The notes: a model not told the origin generated them from the letters alone. Shown: positions 10,901 through 18,914, numbered from the stretch's first letter. The stretch: 64,000 bases of DNA from Paenibacillus sp. UNC499MF (GCF_900107975.1 NZ_FNVF01000006.1:62001-126000); one strand, 5' to 3'. A program made the numbers and translations.

Positions 10901-12886
10901 TCCGTGCCGAACAAAACCCAGGCCATGACGTGGAACTGGGCCAAGCCGCAAGAAACGAACAGTGTCATCCCGAAAGGCGGATTCGTCGTATCGACGCTTG
11001 ACGCTTCCGGCATCCGCACCAAGCGGCAGCTCGTCGCGAATGCTTACGAGACCGGCGACTCCGTGCGGGCGGCGGCCCTCAGCGGCTTCCTCGCGTATGA
11101 GGGGCTTAGAACTTCCGCCGACAGTGTGACCTTCCGGGGCAAGGTAGACGTTCTGGGCCCGGGCAAGGCGGCCGTTACCGTAAACGGGCAGGAGGCGGCT
11201 CTCCGGCAAGACGGAACGTTCCAGGCCGAAACAGCCATTCGTCCGGGGGCGAATCCGGTGGTCGTTACCGTCCGTGTGGACGGGTTCAAAACGAACGAGA
11301 AGACCGTTACGATTATCGGGGACGAAGCGGCGGTAAAATCGTTGAAGCTGGCCCGTGACTCTTACAGCCTGGGTAAGGGCGACAACGTCCAGCTCGCCGT
11401 CACCGCCGAATACAAGCATTCCAGCGCGGACGTGACGGGGCAGGCGTCTTATGTCTCTCTCGACCCGGCTGTTGTCTCCATAGACGCTGCCGGACGAATC
11501 ACCGCTTTGCGGGAAGGAAGCGGCACGGTGCAGACGGCCTACGAAGGACATACCGCGCTGGCCCGGGTGAACGTAAGCCCGGGCAGCACGGGAGGCGGAT
11601 CGGATACGGACCCGGGCTCCGGCACGGATTCCGGGTCCGGGAGCGGTTCCGCCGGAGGAGGAGGCACGTCCCCGTCCGGGCCGGAACGCACGTCGGTGAC
11701 GGAGACGAAAGGTTCCGACGGACGGAACCTGACGCTCGTCTCGGCCGATGCCGGCGTTATGGAAGCCGAGATTGCGGCGCTGCAGGGAAAGGCGGACCCG
11801 GTCCTTTCCTACGCCATTCCCGGCAGCGGGCCGGCAGGCACCGTATCACTGCCGGGCGGGGCGCTCCGCAAGGCGGCCGCCGGATCACCAGACGCGATTC
11901 TCAGCGTATCCTCGCATCTCGGCGCCATCGAGATCCCGGCGGGGCTGCTGGCGGCGCACATTCCCGCGGACGGCAGCTTCGATCTGCTTGTGGCGATCGG
12001 GCTGACTCCCGGGGACGAGGCCGCAAAGCTATCCGCCCGGGCGGCGAAAGAGGGCATGCGGGTACAAGGCATGCCGGTTGATTTCCGGGTTTTCCTCACG
12101 GCCGGTGGGGAAACGAAGGAAATCGGCGCTTTCGGAAGCTACGTCCGAAGGAGCGTAAACCTGTCCGAAGCGCTCGATCCTGACCGCGCCACGGCGATGG
12201 AAGCGGACCCGGCTACCGGAGAGCTGCGCTTCGTGCCGTCCCGCTTCGAATCGTCCGGGGGCTCGCACCGGGCCGTAATCCGCGACAGAAGGGGCGGCAC
12301 GTACGCGGCGGTTACCTCCGCTGTCGGCTTCTCCGATCTTGCCGCCCACTGGTCGCGGAAGGATGTCGAGCTGCTGGCCGCGAAGCGTATCGTCGACGGC
12401 ATGGAGGCCGGCGTCTTCTCGCCGGACGAAGCGCTGACGCGGGCGCAGTTCACGGCTCTGCTGACGCGGGCCCTTGCGCTCGACCCGGCGCCCGCCGCGG
12501 CAGGCTTCACCGACATTGCCGGTGACGCGTGGTATGCCGGCCCGGTCGGCGCCGCCGTTCAGGCCCGGCTCGCCGACGGCTTCGAGACCGGGGAGTTCCG
12601 CCCCGGGGAGGTGCTGACACGCGAGCAGATGAGCGTGATGCTCATGCGCGCCGCGAAGCTGGCCGGTGTCCGGACGGAGGAGAACTCCGCGGCGGGTGTT
12701 CTTGAGGTCTTCGCGGACCGAGGCGATATCTCCGGCTGGGCGGAAGGCGCCGTCTCGCAGGCGGTGGAAGCCGGCCTGCTGTACGGGCGCGGGGACGGTC
12801 TCTTCGTGCCCGGAGGAAAGACTACCCGCGCGGAAGGCGCGGCTGTGCTGAAACGGCTGCTGCAAACGGCCGGATTCGTGAACTAG
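7994..12886 (+). CDS. Giant SLH-anchored surface protein with putative glycosyl-hydrolase barrel
   Basis: Secreted protein of 1630 residues. A signal peptide ends near residue 31 (GKVSAQS). Then come two tandem copies of a pair of modules (about residues 45-275 and 285-505): an about 120-residue module ending in GGYVLLAS/GGYVLVAQ, then an Ig-like module with a VNG...DGTF core. A TIM-barrel-like region at about 512-905 resembles GHL10/DUF187-type putative glycosyl hydrolases, with VVFDVKGVEGYVSY, FVNPSNDGVRDF and DVDGVVLDRARYD; acidic residues there are candidate catalytic groups. A third copy of the module pair (about 915-1110), a BIG2-like Ig domain (about 1115-1195), a Gly/Ser linker, an uncharacterised region and three SLH domains (from about 1444, 1503 and 1571) follow. 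SLH domains bind pyruvylated cell-wall polymer. The start follows GAAGGGAGCC. Placed just after a sugar importer, it likely acts on a polysaccharide at the surface; activity is inferred. Confidence 0.9.
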   Translation: MKSLLRKWNGMMIIALVISLLSPAFGKVSAQSPGQDSGGSQPQAGVTDEVYVLSQDGAFRLPVGYINVNVDAPPQKTNYVALFTSGAQVTNSSGNDQVFVKKTNAAIAVDKHGQVIRVIGPTALPPTGSTWEESQNLPVPEGGYVLLASDSSWGTSVTRKPLFEHYKTGDTVSLHKGGKVVHAGDFLNPDPGLNLATASGMTVTSPDFTVSGQVIRYGSGQGISLTVNGAAASLNADGTFQSPVRLTAGTNAIPVRLLKDGREIVSSTITVTYNDAQQPADRIEVEAAPIDITISIEGPRHVIGYVDQDIAGIDDTVALFTNDWGPQVTVPQFNVAVQVDAGSKVTKVINPSIDGKTPAWTGPTDLEIPPGGYVLVAQDTSYASKNIKKYLATYFKAGDAIKLRKNGFAVPVKELMGAGGPIARLKLDNYAMYTETKPSTELSGTITNMDDPAKIALTVNGTPLPFGPDGKFKTSYTLAEGINYLDLVVTKEGREQDSKDLVVYSRPGFSTEKKVILWVDQAANARKFQTADNVDNFLRTAKENGVTSVVFDVKGVEGYVSYKKSTLTGRPYVSAITAPEKAGSNPDLDLLQEFIRGSRELGLDIHVAFNIFAEGSIASNEYAVLNSHLDWEERVYNAADKGQIKRLRESAKQGAVAFVNPSNDGVRDFQLKTIEEVLQNYDVDGVVLDRARYDNESADFSDVTKAKFESFLGARGKQLRNWPDDVFTYAGNVRKDGPLIRDWWEFRSKTIKSFTSEVRQLADRYKTEKGKKIEVSAYVGSWFESYYLNGVHWGSTEFRYDERLRMKDESVYTPGYYESGYVKNLDFIMIGAYQTTAPEIEHYITLGNIVTNGEVPLYAGIALTNVQEPALQRDVFQAGLENTHGLMLFDASQVNWHVAGAALRNLVYVRDYQLGISLPDSPDSFLEGSYYNTNLIENNIGVLTDTFGYSTGNSRFGVEAVVDSSGKVTSVPNKTQAMTWNWAKPQETNSVIPKGGFVVSTLDASGIRTKRQLVANAYETGDSVRAAALSGFLAYEGLRTSADSVTFRGKVDVLGPGKAAVTVNGQEAALRQDGTFQAETAIRPGANPVVVTVRVDGFKTNEKTVTIIGDEAAVKSLKLARDSYSLGKGDNVQLAVTAEYKHSSADVTGQASYVSLDPAVVSIDAAGRITALREGSGTVQTAYEGHTALARVNVSPGSTGGGSDTDPGSGTDSGSGSGSAGGGGTSPSGPERTSVTETKGSDGRNLTLVSADAGVMEAEIAALQGKADPVLSYAIPGSGPAGTVSLPGGALRKAAAGSPDAILSVSSHLGAIEIPAGLLAAHIPADGSFDLLVAIGLTPGDEAAKLSARAAKEGMRVQGMPVDFRVFLTAGGETKEIGAFGSYVRRSVNLSEALDPDRATAMEADPATGELRFVPSRFESSGGSHRAVIRDRRGGTYAAVTSAVGFSDLAAHWSRKDVELLAAKRIVDGMEAGVFSPDEALTRAQFTALLTRALALDPAPAAAGFTDIAGDAWYAGPVGAAVQARLADGFETGEFRPGEVLTREQMSVMLMRAAKLAGVRTEENSAAGVLEVFADRGDISGWAEGAVSQAVEAGLLYGRGDGLFVPGGKTTRAEGAAVLKRLLQTAGFVN

Positions 12887-12995
12887 GCGCATTTGCCGGC
12901 GCTTGAATTTAAGTGTTTCCTTAAGATTAGATTCAGGTCTCTGGCTAAAACCGCATGCAGAGTTTTGCGGCACGCGTGCCCGTTTAAACCCGGAA

Positions 12996-13027
12996 AGGCG
13001 CATACCTCCAAGGTATGCGCCTTTTTA
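12996..13027 (+). terminator. Strong rho-independent terminator after the SLH protein gene
   Basis: Perfect 12-bp stem AGGCGCATACCT/AGGTATGCGCCT with a 3-base loop and trailing T. The A-rich 5' flank would let it also serve the converging minus-strand gene that ends at 13047. Confidence 0.9.
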
Positions 13028-13046
13028 GTATCCCTTTTTCAGCCGA

Positions 13047-13400
13047 TCATGAAGTTACTCCGTTTTTTGCAGTTCTTTTTTCGATCAGCAGGAGGAGCGG
13101 GTACAACACGACCAAGAACAGGCTGACATACAGCGACATTTCAAAAAAAGATTTAAAACGCGCCGTAGACCAGTTTCCTTCTCCAATGATCCAATAGGCC
13201 ACATCGTTGGCTATTCCGATTCCATCAGTTGCTTCCGGAATCAGACTTTGGGTATAATTTTGCGATAGACCGATGGCGGCGACCAGCGCACAAAAAAGCA
13301 GCATGAGTACAGTGTTCGAGTAAACGGCATTCACTTTCGCTTTCTTCATGACAACCGCCCAGATCGTTGCAGCGATGAGGCAGACAACAGAATACAGCAA
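13047..13400 (-). CDS. Small membrane protein of unknown function
   Basis: I do not recognise the family. The product has about three hydrophobic segments: one at the N-terminus (starting LLYSVVCLIAATIWAVV), one following SNTVLMLLFCALVAAIG, and one near the C-terminus (YVSLFLVVLYPLLLLI), with a polar loop in between. I place the start at a TTG codon at 13400 because AAGGAGG lies eight bases before it; the in-frame ATG at 13433 has no ribosome binding site and would put that AAGGAGG inside the coding region. This gives 117 residues. It is a single gene that converges on the SLH protein gene. Confidence 0.6.
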   Translation of the reverse strand: MLYSVVCLIAATIWAVVMKKAKVNAVYSNTVLMLLFCALVAAIGLSQNYTQSLIPEATDGIGIANDVAYWIIGEGNWSTARFKSFFEMSLYVSLFLVVLYPLLLLIEKRTAKNGVTS

Positions 13401-13680
13401 GCGGGAAACCTCCTTGGGAAATGATGTTTTCATTAGTATAGCAAGACAGGAGCGGACGTCCTATTATAAAGATTTCTAAATCTAAACTCTGGAAAACGGC
13501 ACTTAAAAAGGAATTTTGTTCCTGACGGCGAATAGGAGTAATTTCCGTTCAAAGGCGGATCATCTTGGAACCGCAGCCGGACACTATCGTAGGAAAAAGC
13601 GTGTAGCGAAGCATCCTGGTAAATTTTGTTACAGGAACGAAATCGTGCGGTTTCGAATGCGGCATGAGTGCCAAATGGAT
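13401..13680. other. Non-coding stretch upstream of the phosphotransferase gene
   Basis: Together with the 11-bp repeat that follows, this makes about 380 bases without a convincing gene. It holds the ribosome binding site of the minus-strand membrane protein, a small hairpin AGGAA/TTCCT near 13508-13525 and a divergent promoter region that I could not resolve. Short minus-strand frames across the repeat are low-complexity by-products of it. Confidence 0.5.
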
Positions 13681-13742
13681 GCCGCATGAGTGCCGCATGA
13701 GTGCTGCATAAGTGCCGCATGAGTGCTGCATAAGTGCCGCAT
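13681..13742. repeat. 11-bp tandem repeat, about 5.6 copies
   Basis: Units GCCGCATGAGT and GCTGCATAAGT run head to tail without spacers in the order A, A, B, A, B and a partial A; A and B differ at two positions. A diverged part copy (GCGGCATGAGTGCC) lies just upstream around 13659. The period is close to one helical turn. It ends about 42 bases before the start codon of the APH-type gene. Confidence 0.9.
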
Positions 13743-13783
13743 CTACATTCATATCTCATGAAGTCTTAAGGAGGAACCAACAG

Positions 13784-14572
13784 ATGAACGAGAATATGCG
13801 CAACTGGCCGGAGGAGCTTGTCGAGCTTCTCGGGCAGACGGAATTGACTGTGAACAAAACCGGCTATTCGGGGGATCATGTTTATCACGTGAAGGAGTAC
13901 AGGGGCGCCCCCGCTTTTCTCAAAATCGCCCCGAGCGTCTGGTGGAGAACCCTCCGGCCGGAAATCGAAGCACTTGCCTGGCTGGACGGGAAGCTCCCGG
14001 TCCCCAAGGTTTTATACACGGCGGAACACGGCGGGATGGATTACTTGCTGATGGAGGCGCTGTCCGGAAAAGACGGTTCCCACGAAGCGATCCAAGGTAA
14101 GCCAGAGTTCTTCGTGAAGCTTTACGCGGAAAGCCTCCGCCGCATTCACAGCCTGGATATCCGCGATTGTCCGCTTGCTAACGGCTTGGATAAGAAGCTG
14201 CGCGATGCGAAAAGATTAGTCGACGAGCGCATGGTGGATCCGGCCGAAATAAAAGAGGAGTACGACTGCACGCCGGAGGAACTGTACCGCATTTTGCTCG
14301 CCGATAAGCCGGGAACCGACGATCCGGTTTTTGCGCATGGAGATTACTGTCCCCCTAATCTGATTATCGACGGAGAAAAGCTGTCGGGATTTATCGACCT
14401 CGGACGAGCGGGTGTGGCGGATCGTTATCAGGACATCGGCCTGGCAATCCGGAGCCTCCGGCACGATTACGGCGATGACCGCTATAAGGCCCTCTTCCTG
14501 GAACATTACGGTCTTACCGGACTAGACGAAGACAAAGTCGAGTATTACATCCGGCTGGATGAATTTTTTTGA
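13784..14572 (+). CDS. APH(3')-type aminoglycoside phosphotransferase family protein
   Basis: Protein of 262 residues, the usual size of APH(3') enzymes (about 264). Seen motifs: a nucleotide-binding N-lobe with LKIAPSVWW, the catalytic loop HGDYCPPN near residue 185 (HGDxxxxN), the metal-binding block GFIDLGRAGVADRYQDI, and the family-typical carboxyl end YYIRLDEFF, whose acidic terminus contacts substrate in characterised enzymes. Known members transfer phosphate from ATP to the 3'-hydroxyl of kanamycin-type drugs; whether this chromosomal copy does so is not shown. The start at 13784 is set by AAGGAGG ten bases upstream, which rules out an earlier in-frame ATG at 13712 inside the repeat. 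The next gene begins about 100 bases later on the same strand. Confidence 0.85.
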   Translation: MNENMRNWPEELVELLGQTELTVNKTGYSGDHVYHVKEYRGAPAFLKIAPSVWWRTLRPEIEALAWLDGKLPVPKVLYTAEHGGMDYLLMEALSGKDGSHEAIQGKPEFFVKLYAESLRRIHSLDIRDCPLANGLDKKLRDAKRLVDERMVDPAEIKEEYDCTPEELYRILLADKPGTDDPVFAHGDYCPPNLIIDGEKLSGFIDLGRAGVADRYQDIGLAIRSLRHDYGDDRYKALFLEHYGLTGLDEDKVEYYIRLDEFF

Positions 14573-14676
14573 CAGACCGGAAGAAGACGCACAAATGTAT
14601 CCGGATCTTTTCCGTACAAAAAAGCGAAACCGCAGCGGATCGAAACCGGTTTCCGTTACAAAAGGAGGCAGTCCGG

Positions 14677-15192
14677 ATGCTGTATCATTTCAGCGAAGAA
14701 CCTGATATCGCGGCCTTCCTCCCGCGAAAGCCGCCGGCGCGGGAAGATCTTCCTCCCGTCGTCTGGGCGGTGGACGAAGCTCATGCGCATTTATACTACT
14801 TTCCGCGGGAATGTCCGCGAATCGTGTATAAGCTTTCCGGTGATGTCACGGAGGAAGACAAACGGCTTCTTTTCGGGCCGGCCGCCTCGGATACGGTCAT
14901 TGCGATAGAGAGCGCCTGGCTGGAGCGGCTGAGGGAAACCGTTCTGTACCGGTACACCTTCGAGGAACGGGATTTCCGTTTGTTCGATGCGACAGCGGGC
15001 TATTACATAACCGAACGTCAGGTAACGCCTGTATCGGTCGTGCGCGAAGAGAATTTGCTGGCCAAGCTGTCGGCAACGGGCGCGGAACTGCGGATCGTGC
15101 CGGATCTTCATCCTCTGCGCGATGCACTGTTGGCTTCGTCCGTTTCGCATTTTTCGATCATCCGTTTCCGCAACGCACAGCCTTCCCGGTAA
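14677..15192 (+). CDS. DUF6886 family protein
   Basis: Protein of 171 residues that begins MLYHFSEEPDI and contains PPVVWAVDEAHAHLYYFPREC, features I associate with DUF6886, a small family without known function. No signal peptide or membrane segment. The start at 14677 follows AAAGGAGG with seven bases between; an upstream in-frame Met at 14569 would overlap the phosphotransferase gene and lacks such a site. It may be cotranscribed with the phosphotransferase gene, although about 100 bases separate them. The stem of a terminator begins within its last codons. Confidence 0.7.
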   Translation: MLYHFSEEPDIAAFLPRKPPAREDLPPVVWAVDEAHAHLYYFPRECPRIVYKLSGDVTEEDKRLLFGPAASDTVIAIESAWLERLRETVLYRYTFEERDFRLFDATAGYYITERQVTPVSVVREENLLAKLSATGAELRIVPDLHPLRDALLASSVSHFSIIRFRNAQPSR

Positions 15193-15217
15193 AACCCGCG
15201 GAAGGCTATTTTCTTTC
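15179..15217. terminator. Terminator between two convergent genes
   Basis: Stem AGCCTTCC/GGAAGGCT with a 13-base loop, followed by a T-rich stretch on the plus strand. It overlaps the 3' ends of the DUF6886 gene and of the minus-strand germination gene, so it may work in both directions. Confidence 0.7.
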
Positions 15218-16342
15218 TTTATACTTGCCCGCATGCGTGATGTTCACTTTAACGTCGATTTTCCCGACAGAATCGGGGTCGAGCGGAAATTCTTTTCCTT
15301 TAAAATACGTTTTCCACATGTCCGGGTATTTACGGTAAAGCGTTTCGCTCAGTTTCAGGACATCGACCTTCTTGTCCAGTCCTTTCCGGAAGGACATCCG
15401 GATTTCGTTTTGGATTTCCGTCTCTGCCGCGGTTTCGATATCCTTATCTGACGCCGGTTTCCGGAATTCGTCGATAAACGCATCGATCTTTAAGGAAATG
15501 TTAAACCGTATTTTTTCATCCGCGATATGCGCGCTGACCGTATAGCTCGGATCTTCCAGAATAAGGGCGGCCAGAGGATGTTCTTTGGGGGCGTCCAAAG
15601 GTGTCCGCTCCAGTTTCGTTTGAAGCCAGCGGGCTCCTTTCAGATCTTCCTCGGACAGCCAGGCGGCATATTTATGATGATTGAAAAAATAAGCGCCGTT
15701 TATTTCGTACAAGGAGACTTTGGACTGATCTTCTTGCCATACGACGGAGTTGGCCGTTAAAGACGGAAGCATGGTTGAGTTTCCGGCTTCGTTCAGGTCG
15801 GCGATGAACTTGTACCCGTATACAGGCAGGATCAAAGACTTCTGGGCATAGTACTGCTCGGGCCGGGTCAATAAAGACTCCACCGGCGAAAAGTTCAGCA
15901 TGGACGTCTGGGAAAGCAGTTTATCCAGCGGCTTGTTCGTTCCGTAGAACAAAATGTTGTAACGGATTTCGCGGTACCTGTTGAGCATATCGTAAACATC
16001 AGCAAGCCCTTTTTTCATCAAAGCTTCGCTTACGACGACGGCTTTGACATGTCCCCAGAACAACCGCAGCTGTGAAGTAGAGTAAATGGACGTAAGCGAG
16101 GCCGAAAGAGTTTTTCCTTCCCCTCGTCCGACCCAGATCGGAATGCGGGTTCCGACCTGGTTGTTTTCGCTTTTGGCAATATTCGAGAAGTTCAGGATCT
16201 GGACGTACGTGATATATTTCCCGTCCGCGTAATCAATGCCCAGAGCCGTGGCATAAGCCATCGTCTGGATATCCTTGGAGTTCCAGCAGCCGGTCAGCGA
16301 CAGAAGAATAACCAGCCAGGCACACCTTTTCACGATGCTCAC
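15206..16342 (-). CDS. Spore germination lipoprotein, Ger(x)C family (GerAC/GerKC type)
   Basis: Lipoprotein subunit of a germinant receptor, 378 residues. A lipoprotein signal peptide ends in LLSLTGCWN with Cys at about residue 18; the CWN-(S)KDIQTMAYATALGID start is characteristic of the Ger(x)C family. In the spore inner membrane such proteins assemble with the A and B subunits and are needed for the response to nutrients. I take GTG at 16342 as start because AAGGAGG lies seven bases before it and because GTGA overlaps the stop of the A-subunit gene; the open frame continues upstream only through that gene. It is the third gene of the operon and ends at a shared terminator. Confidence 0.93.
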   Translation of the reverse strand: MSIVKRCAWLVILLSLTGCWNSKDIQTMAYATALGIDYADGKYITYVQILNFSNIAKSENNQVGTRIPIWVGRGEGKTLSASLTSIYSTSQLRLFWGHVKAVVVSEALMKKGLADVYDMLNRYREIRYNILFYGTNKPLDKLLSQTSMLNFSPVESLLTRPEQYYAQKSLILPVYGYKFIADLNEAGNSTMLPSLTANSVVWQEDQSKVSLYEINGAYFFNHHKYAAWLSEEDLKGARWLQTKLERTPLDAPKEHPLAALILEDPSYTVSAHIADEKIRFNISLKIDAFIDEFRKPASDKDIETAAETEIQNEIRMSFRKGLDKKVDVLKLSETLYRKYPDMWKTYFKGKEFPLDPDSVGKIDVKVNITHAGKYKERK

Positions 16343-17820
16343 GGGTTGTCCTCCTTCATATGATCCTTGTCCCGCGTATGCAGATTTTTGGGCCTTCGGG
16401 TCATCAAAGACCAGGGGAGACGCATAAAGGCCGGCGCCCAGTTGCCGTAGATCGGCGGCGAAAACGGGGACAGGTAAGGGACGCCGAAAGATCTTAGTCT
16501 GGACAAATAAACAGTCACCAGAATAAGTCCCATAATGAGCCCGAACATGCCGAGTATGCAGGAGAGGAAGAACAGGAAGAACCGCACCAGACTGACGGCG
16601 GAGCTTAAATTCTGGTTGACCAGCGTGGCGTTGCTTACCGCCGTAATGGCCCCGACCACGACCACGGAGGGGGAAACGAGGCCCGCCCGTATGGCCGCGT
16701 CGCCGATAATGAGACCGCCCACGACGGTCAGAACCTGACCGATGGCGCTGGGCAGACGAATCCCGGCTTCGCGGAACACTTCCAGCAGGATGAGGAGGAT
16801 CAGAAGCTCGAACTGCCCGGAGAAGGGCAGCCCCAGACGGGCGATGGTGATGGTCGCGAGCAGCCGGAACGGAACCTGGTCCTGGTGAAACGCCGCAAGC
16901 GACACCCAGAAACCCGGAAGAAGCACGCACAGGAAAATGCTCAGAATCCGGACCAGACGGGAAAACGACGTATAATAAAAATTCGTATGGAGATCCTCCG
17001 GCGATTTAATCTGCATGGCCATGGTCGAGGGAGCGATCAATACCATGGGATTGCCGTCGACAAGGAGGACGAACCGCCCGTTGAGGAGAGCGCTGACGGC
17101 AAAATCCGGCCTTCCGGTATAATCCATTAAGGGCATCAAGGAGAATTTCTGGTCCGTGACCAGCTCTTCAATTTGCGAAATGCTGAAGATGCCGTCCACG
17201 TCGATAGACTCCAGCCGGCTGCGCGCCTCAACCAGCAGTTCGGGCGAAAGGATGTCGCGGACATACATCAAAGCCACTTTGGTTCTCGTTCTCTTGCCGA
17301 TCACGAATTTTTCGCAGCACAGCGTGTGGCTGCGGATTCTTTTGCGGATCAAGGCGGTGTTCGTAGAGAGAGTTTCCACAAAACCGTCCCTCGGGCCTTT
17401 AATGGATAGTTCCGTATTGGACTCTTCCGGGGAACGTTGGGGCAAACCGCCGATATTCATAAGAAAAGCCGCGTGCAGACCGGGGAAAACGAGGAGCAGT
17501 TTGCCTTCGAACAAGTTCTCAGAGATTGTCTCCGCCGTAGTGAGACCGTGAAAAGGAAGAAGCGGAAGGCAGGAGCTGAGTGCTGCCCCGGACATACGGA
17601 AGCCCCTGTCTTTGTCGAAGGCCATTTCCAGGGCGGGCAGTACCAGTTCGCCGATCAGCTGGCCGTTGATCGCTCCCTCGCTGTACAGCAGGAGGACTTC
17701 CGCTGAGTTTGAGTCTTGATCTCCGAATGTGTGGGTGAGCAGAACGATATCGTCGCTCTGGTTGAACAACTGCTTAAGCCGTTCCGCCGTCCATATGTCC
17801 ATGCTGCCGCTCTGCGCCAT
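16339..17820 (-). CDS. Spore germination protein A subunit (GerAA/GerKA family)
   Basis: Subunit A of the germinant receptor, 493 residues, the usual size. The N-terminal half is a soluble domain (blocks such as DQDSNSAEVLLLYSEGAI and GPRDGFVETLSTNTALIRKR, strongly conserved in GerA proteins). The C-terminal half has about five membrane segments, with PEDLHTNFYYTSFSRLVRIL before the first and GQFELLILLILLEVFREAG and GGLIIGDAAIRAGLVSP further on. AAGGAGGGGG precedes the start codon. The start overlaps the stop of the B-subunit gene by one base, and the stop overlaps the C-subunit start by four, which shows tight translational coupling. Confidence 0.96.
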   Translation of the reverse strand: MAQSGSMDIWTAERLKQLFNQSDDIVLLTHTFGDQDSNSAEVLLLYSEGAINGQLIGELVLPALEMAFDKDRGFRMSGAALSSCLPLLPFHGLTTAETISENLFEGKLLLVFPGLHAAFLMNIGGLPQRSPEESNTELSIKGPRDGFVETLSTNTALIRKRIRSHTLCCEKFVIGKRTRTKVALMYVRDILSPELLVEARSRLESIDVDGIFSISQIEELVTDQKFSLMPLMDYTGRPDFAVSALLNGRFVLLVDGNPMVLIAPSTMAMQIKSPEDLHTNFYYTSFSRLVRILSIFLCVLLPGFWVSLAAFHQDQVPFRLLATITIARLGLPFSGQFELLILLILLEVFREAGIRLPSAIGQVLTVVGGLIIGDAAIRAGLVSPSVVVVGAITAVSNATLVNQNLSSAVSLVRFFLFFLSCILGMFGLIMGLILVTVYLSRLRSFGVPYLSPFSPPIYGNWAPAFMRLPWSLMTRRPKNLHTRDKDHMKEDNP

Positions 17821-18914
17821 CAGGAAGCCCCCTCCTTACCCGGTTTAGTTGTGACGGATATGACCGTCCATACGAAGAACGAACCCAGCAGCGCAATCAG
17901 AGAACCCGGGAAATAGTACCGCTGCATAAATTCATACAAGCTTTGCTGGGTAATCGGCAGCAGGGTCACGGCCAGATAGCTTAACGCCATGCCGACGATG
18001 AACCGGTTGCGGGATTTTGCCCGGCTGAAAGGAAGCAGATCCCCCAGCAGAAACAAGGATAATCCGATTCGGATCAACGTACCGGCCAGCCATTGAAATA
18101 CGGAGAAAAAATCGACATGTTCGATCGTATCGCCCACTTTGACGAGACGCCACTGTTCATAGGGCGATTCCGCCTGCTTGGCGGCCTCCTCAGGACCGAA
18201 TTCCGTAATGGCCCCGATGATCGGGCCCAGCATGATATGAATGAACATCAGGGCCAGGATAAGGAGCTGCCAGCTTTTGATCCTTTTTTTCAAATGCTGC
18301 TGAAGAGCGATAATCAGAATGAATTCCATAAAACCGCTGGCCGCGTAGAGCATCCCGTCCATCACGGGCTTCATACCGAATTCCAGCAGAGGAAATAACC
18401 GGTCGTATTCTTTGTTGGGCATGTTGGCGATCATGACGAAGTAACCCAGCACAATGACGAAAGGCAGAAGCACCCCCGCGCAGATGGCGATCGTCCGGAG
18501 CCCCGATACGGCGCAGTATGTGCAAACGGCGAGAAGAGCGAGGATCAGGGCAAATCGTGGAGTAGCCGGCAAATAATTCGTGACCGTCCAAATCCCCGTA
18601 TGCAGAAGCGTCGTTAGCCCGATCAGGTAAATTTGCACATAAAGAGGGGCGATCAGAATCCACGAGACGACCGGATGCGTCCGCTGCGCCAGCCAAGGCT
18701 GGAGTTTCGTCTGCTCCGACTTTTTCATGAAGAAAACGAGAAGAAGACACCATGGAAGCAGAAACAAGGCGGAAAACAAGGGGACCAGCCAAGCGTCCCT
18801 GCCGGAGGCATCCATAACAAGGGGATTGAGAATGACATGATTCATGAGACCGTTCACGAGCAGGAGCAGCATAGAGAGCTGTAAAAACGTGATTCCTCTG
18901 CTGGTTTGTGCCAT
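17820..18914 (-). CDS. Spore germination permease B subunit (GerAB/GerKB family)
   Basis: Integral membrane protein of 364 residues with about ten hydrophobic segments, matching the endospore germination permeases of the APC superfamily. In characterised GerB proteins this subunit binds the germinant, for example an amino acid. The start at 18914 follows AAAGGCGG and gives MAQTSRGITFLQLSMLL, the usual short polar start before the first membrane helix; an in-frame Met 46 codons upstream has no such site. First gene of a B-A-C operon, which differs from the A-B-C order of the gerA operon of B. subtilis. Confidence 0.94.
   Translation of the reverse strand: MAQTSRGITFLQLSMLLLLVNGLMNHVILNPLVMDASGRDAWLVPLFSALFLLPWCLLLVFFMKKSEQTKLQPWLAQRTHPVVSWILIAPLYVQIYLIGLTTLLHTGIWTVTNYLPATPRFALILALLAVCTYCAVSGLRTIAICAGVLLPFVIVLGYFVMIANMPNKEYDRLFPLLEFGMKPVMDGMLYAASGFMEFILIIALQQHLKKRIKSWQLLILALMFIHIMLGPIIGAITEFGPEEAAKQAESPYEQWRLVKVGDTIEHVDFFSVFQWLAGTLIRIGLSLFLLGDLLPFSRAKSRNRFIVGMALSYLAVTLLPITQQSLYEFMQRYYFPGSLIALLGSFFVWTVISVTTKPGKEGAS

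Noticed and set aside
8693-11551. A 952-codon open frame on the minus strand inside the SLH protein gene
   Set aside because: It is the mirror of a long, strongly biased plus-strand gene with recognisable domains. The antisense translation is Arg/His/Phe-rich with no domain pattern and no good ribosome binding site.
13681-13742. CRISPR-like repeat
   Set aside because: Units are 11 bp, contiguous and without spacers, and there are no cas genes.
13712-13783. Earlier start for the APH-type gene inside the tandem repeat
   Set aside because: AAGGAGG at 13768-13774 points to ATG 13784, and the extra residues would be translated repeat DNA absent from the family.
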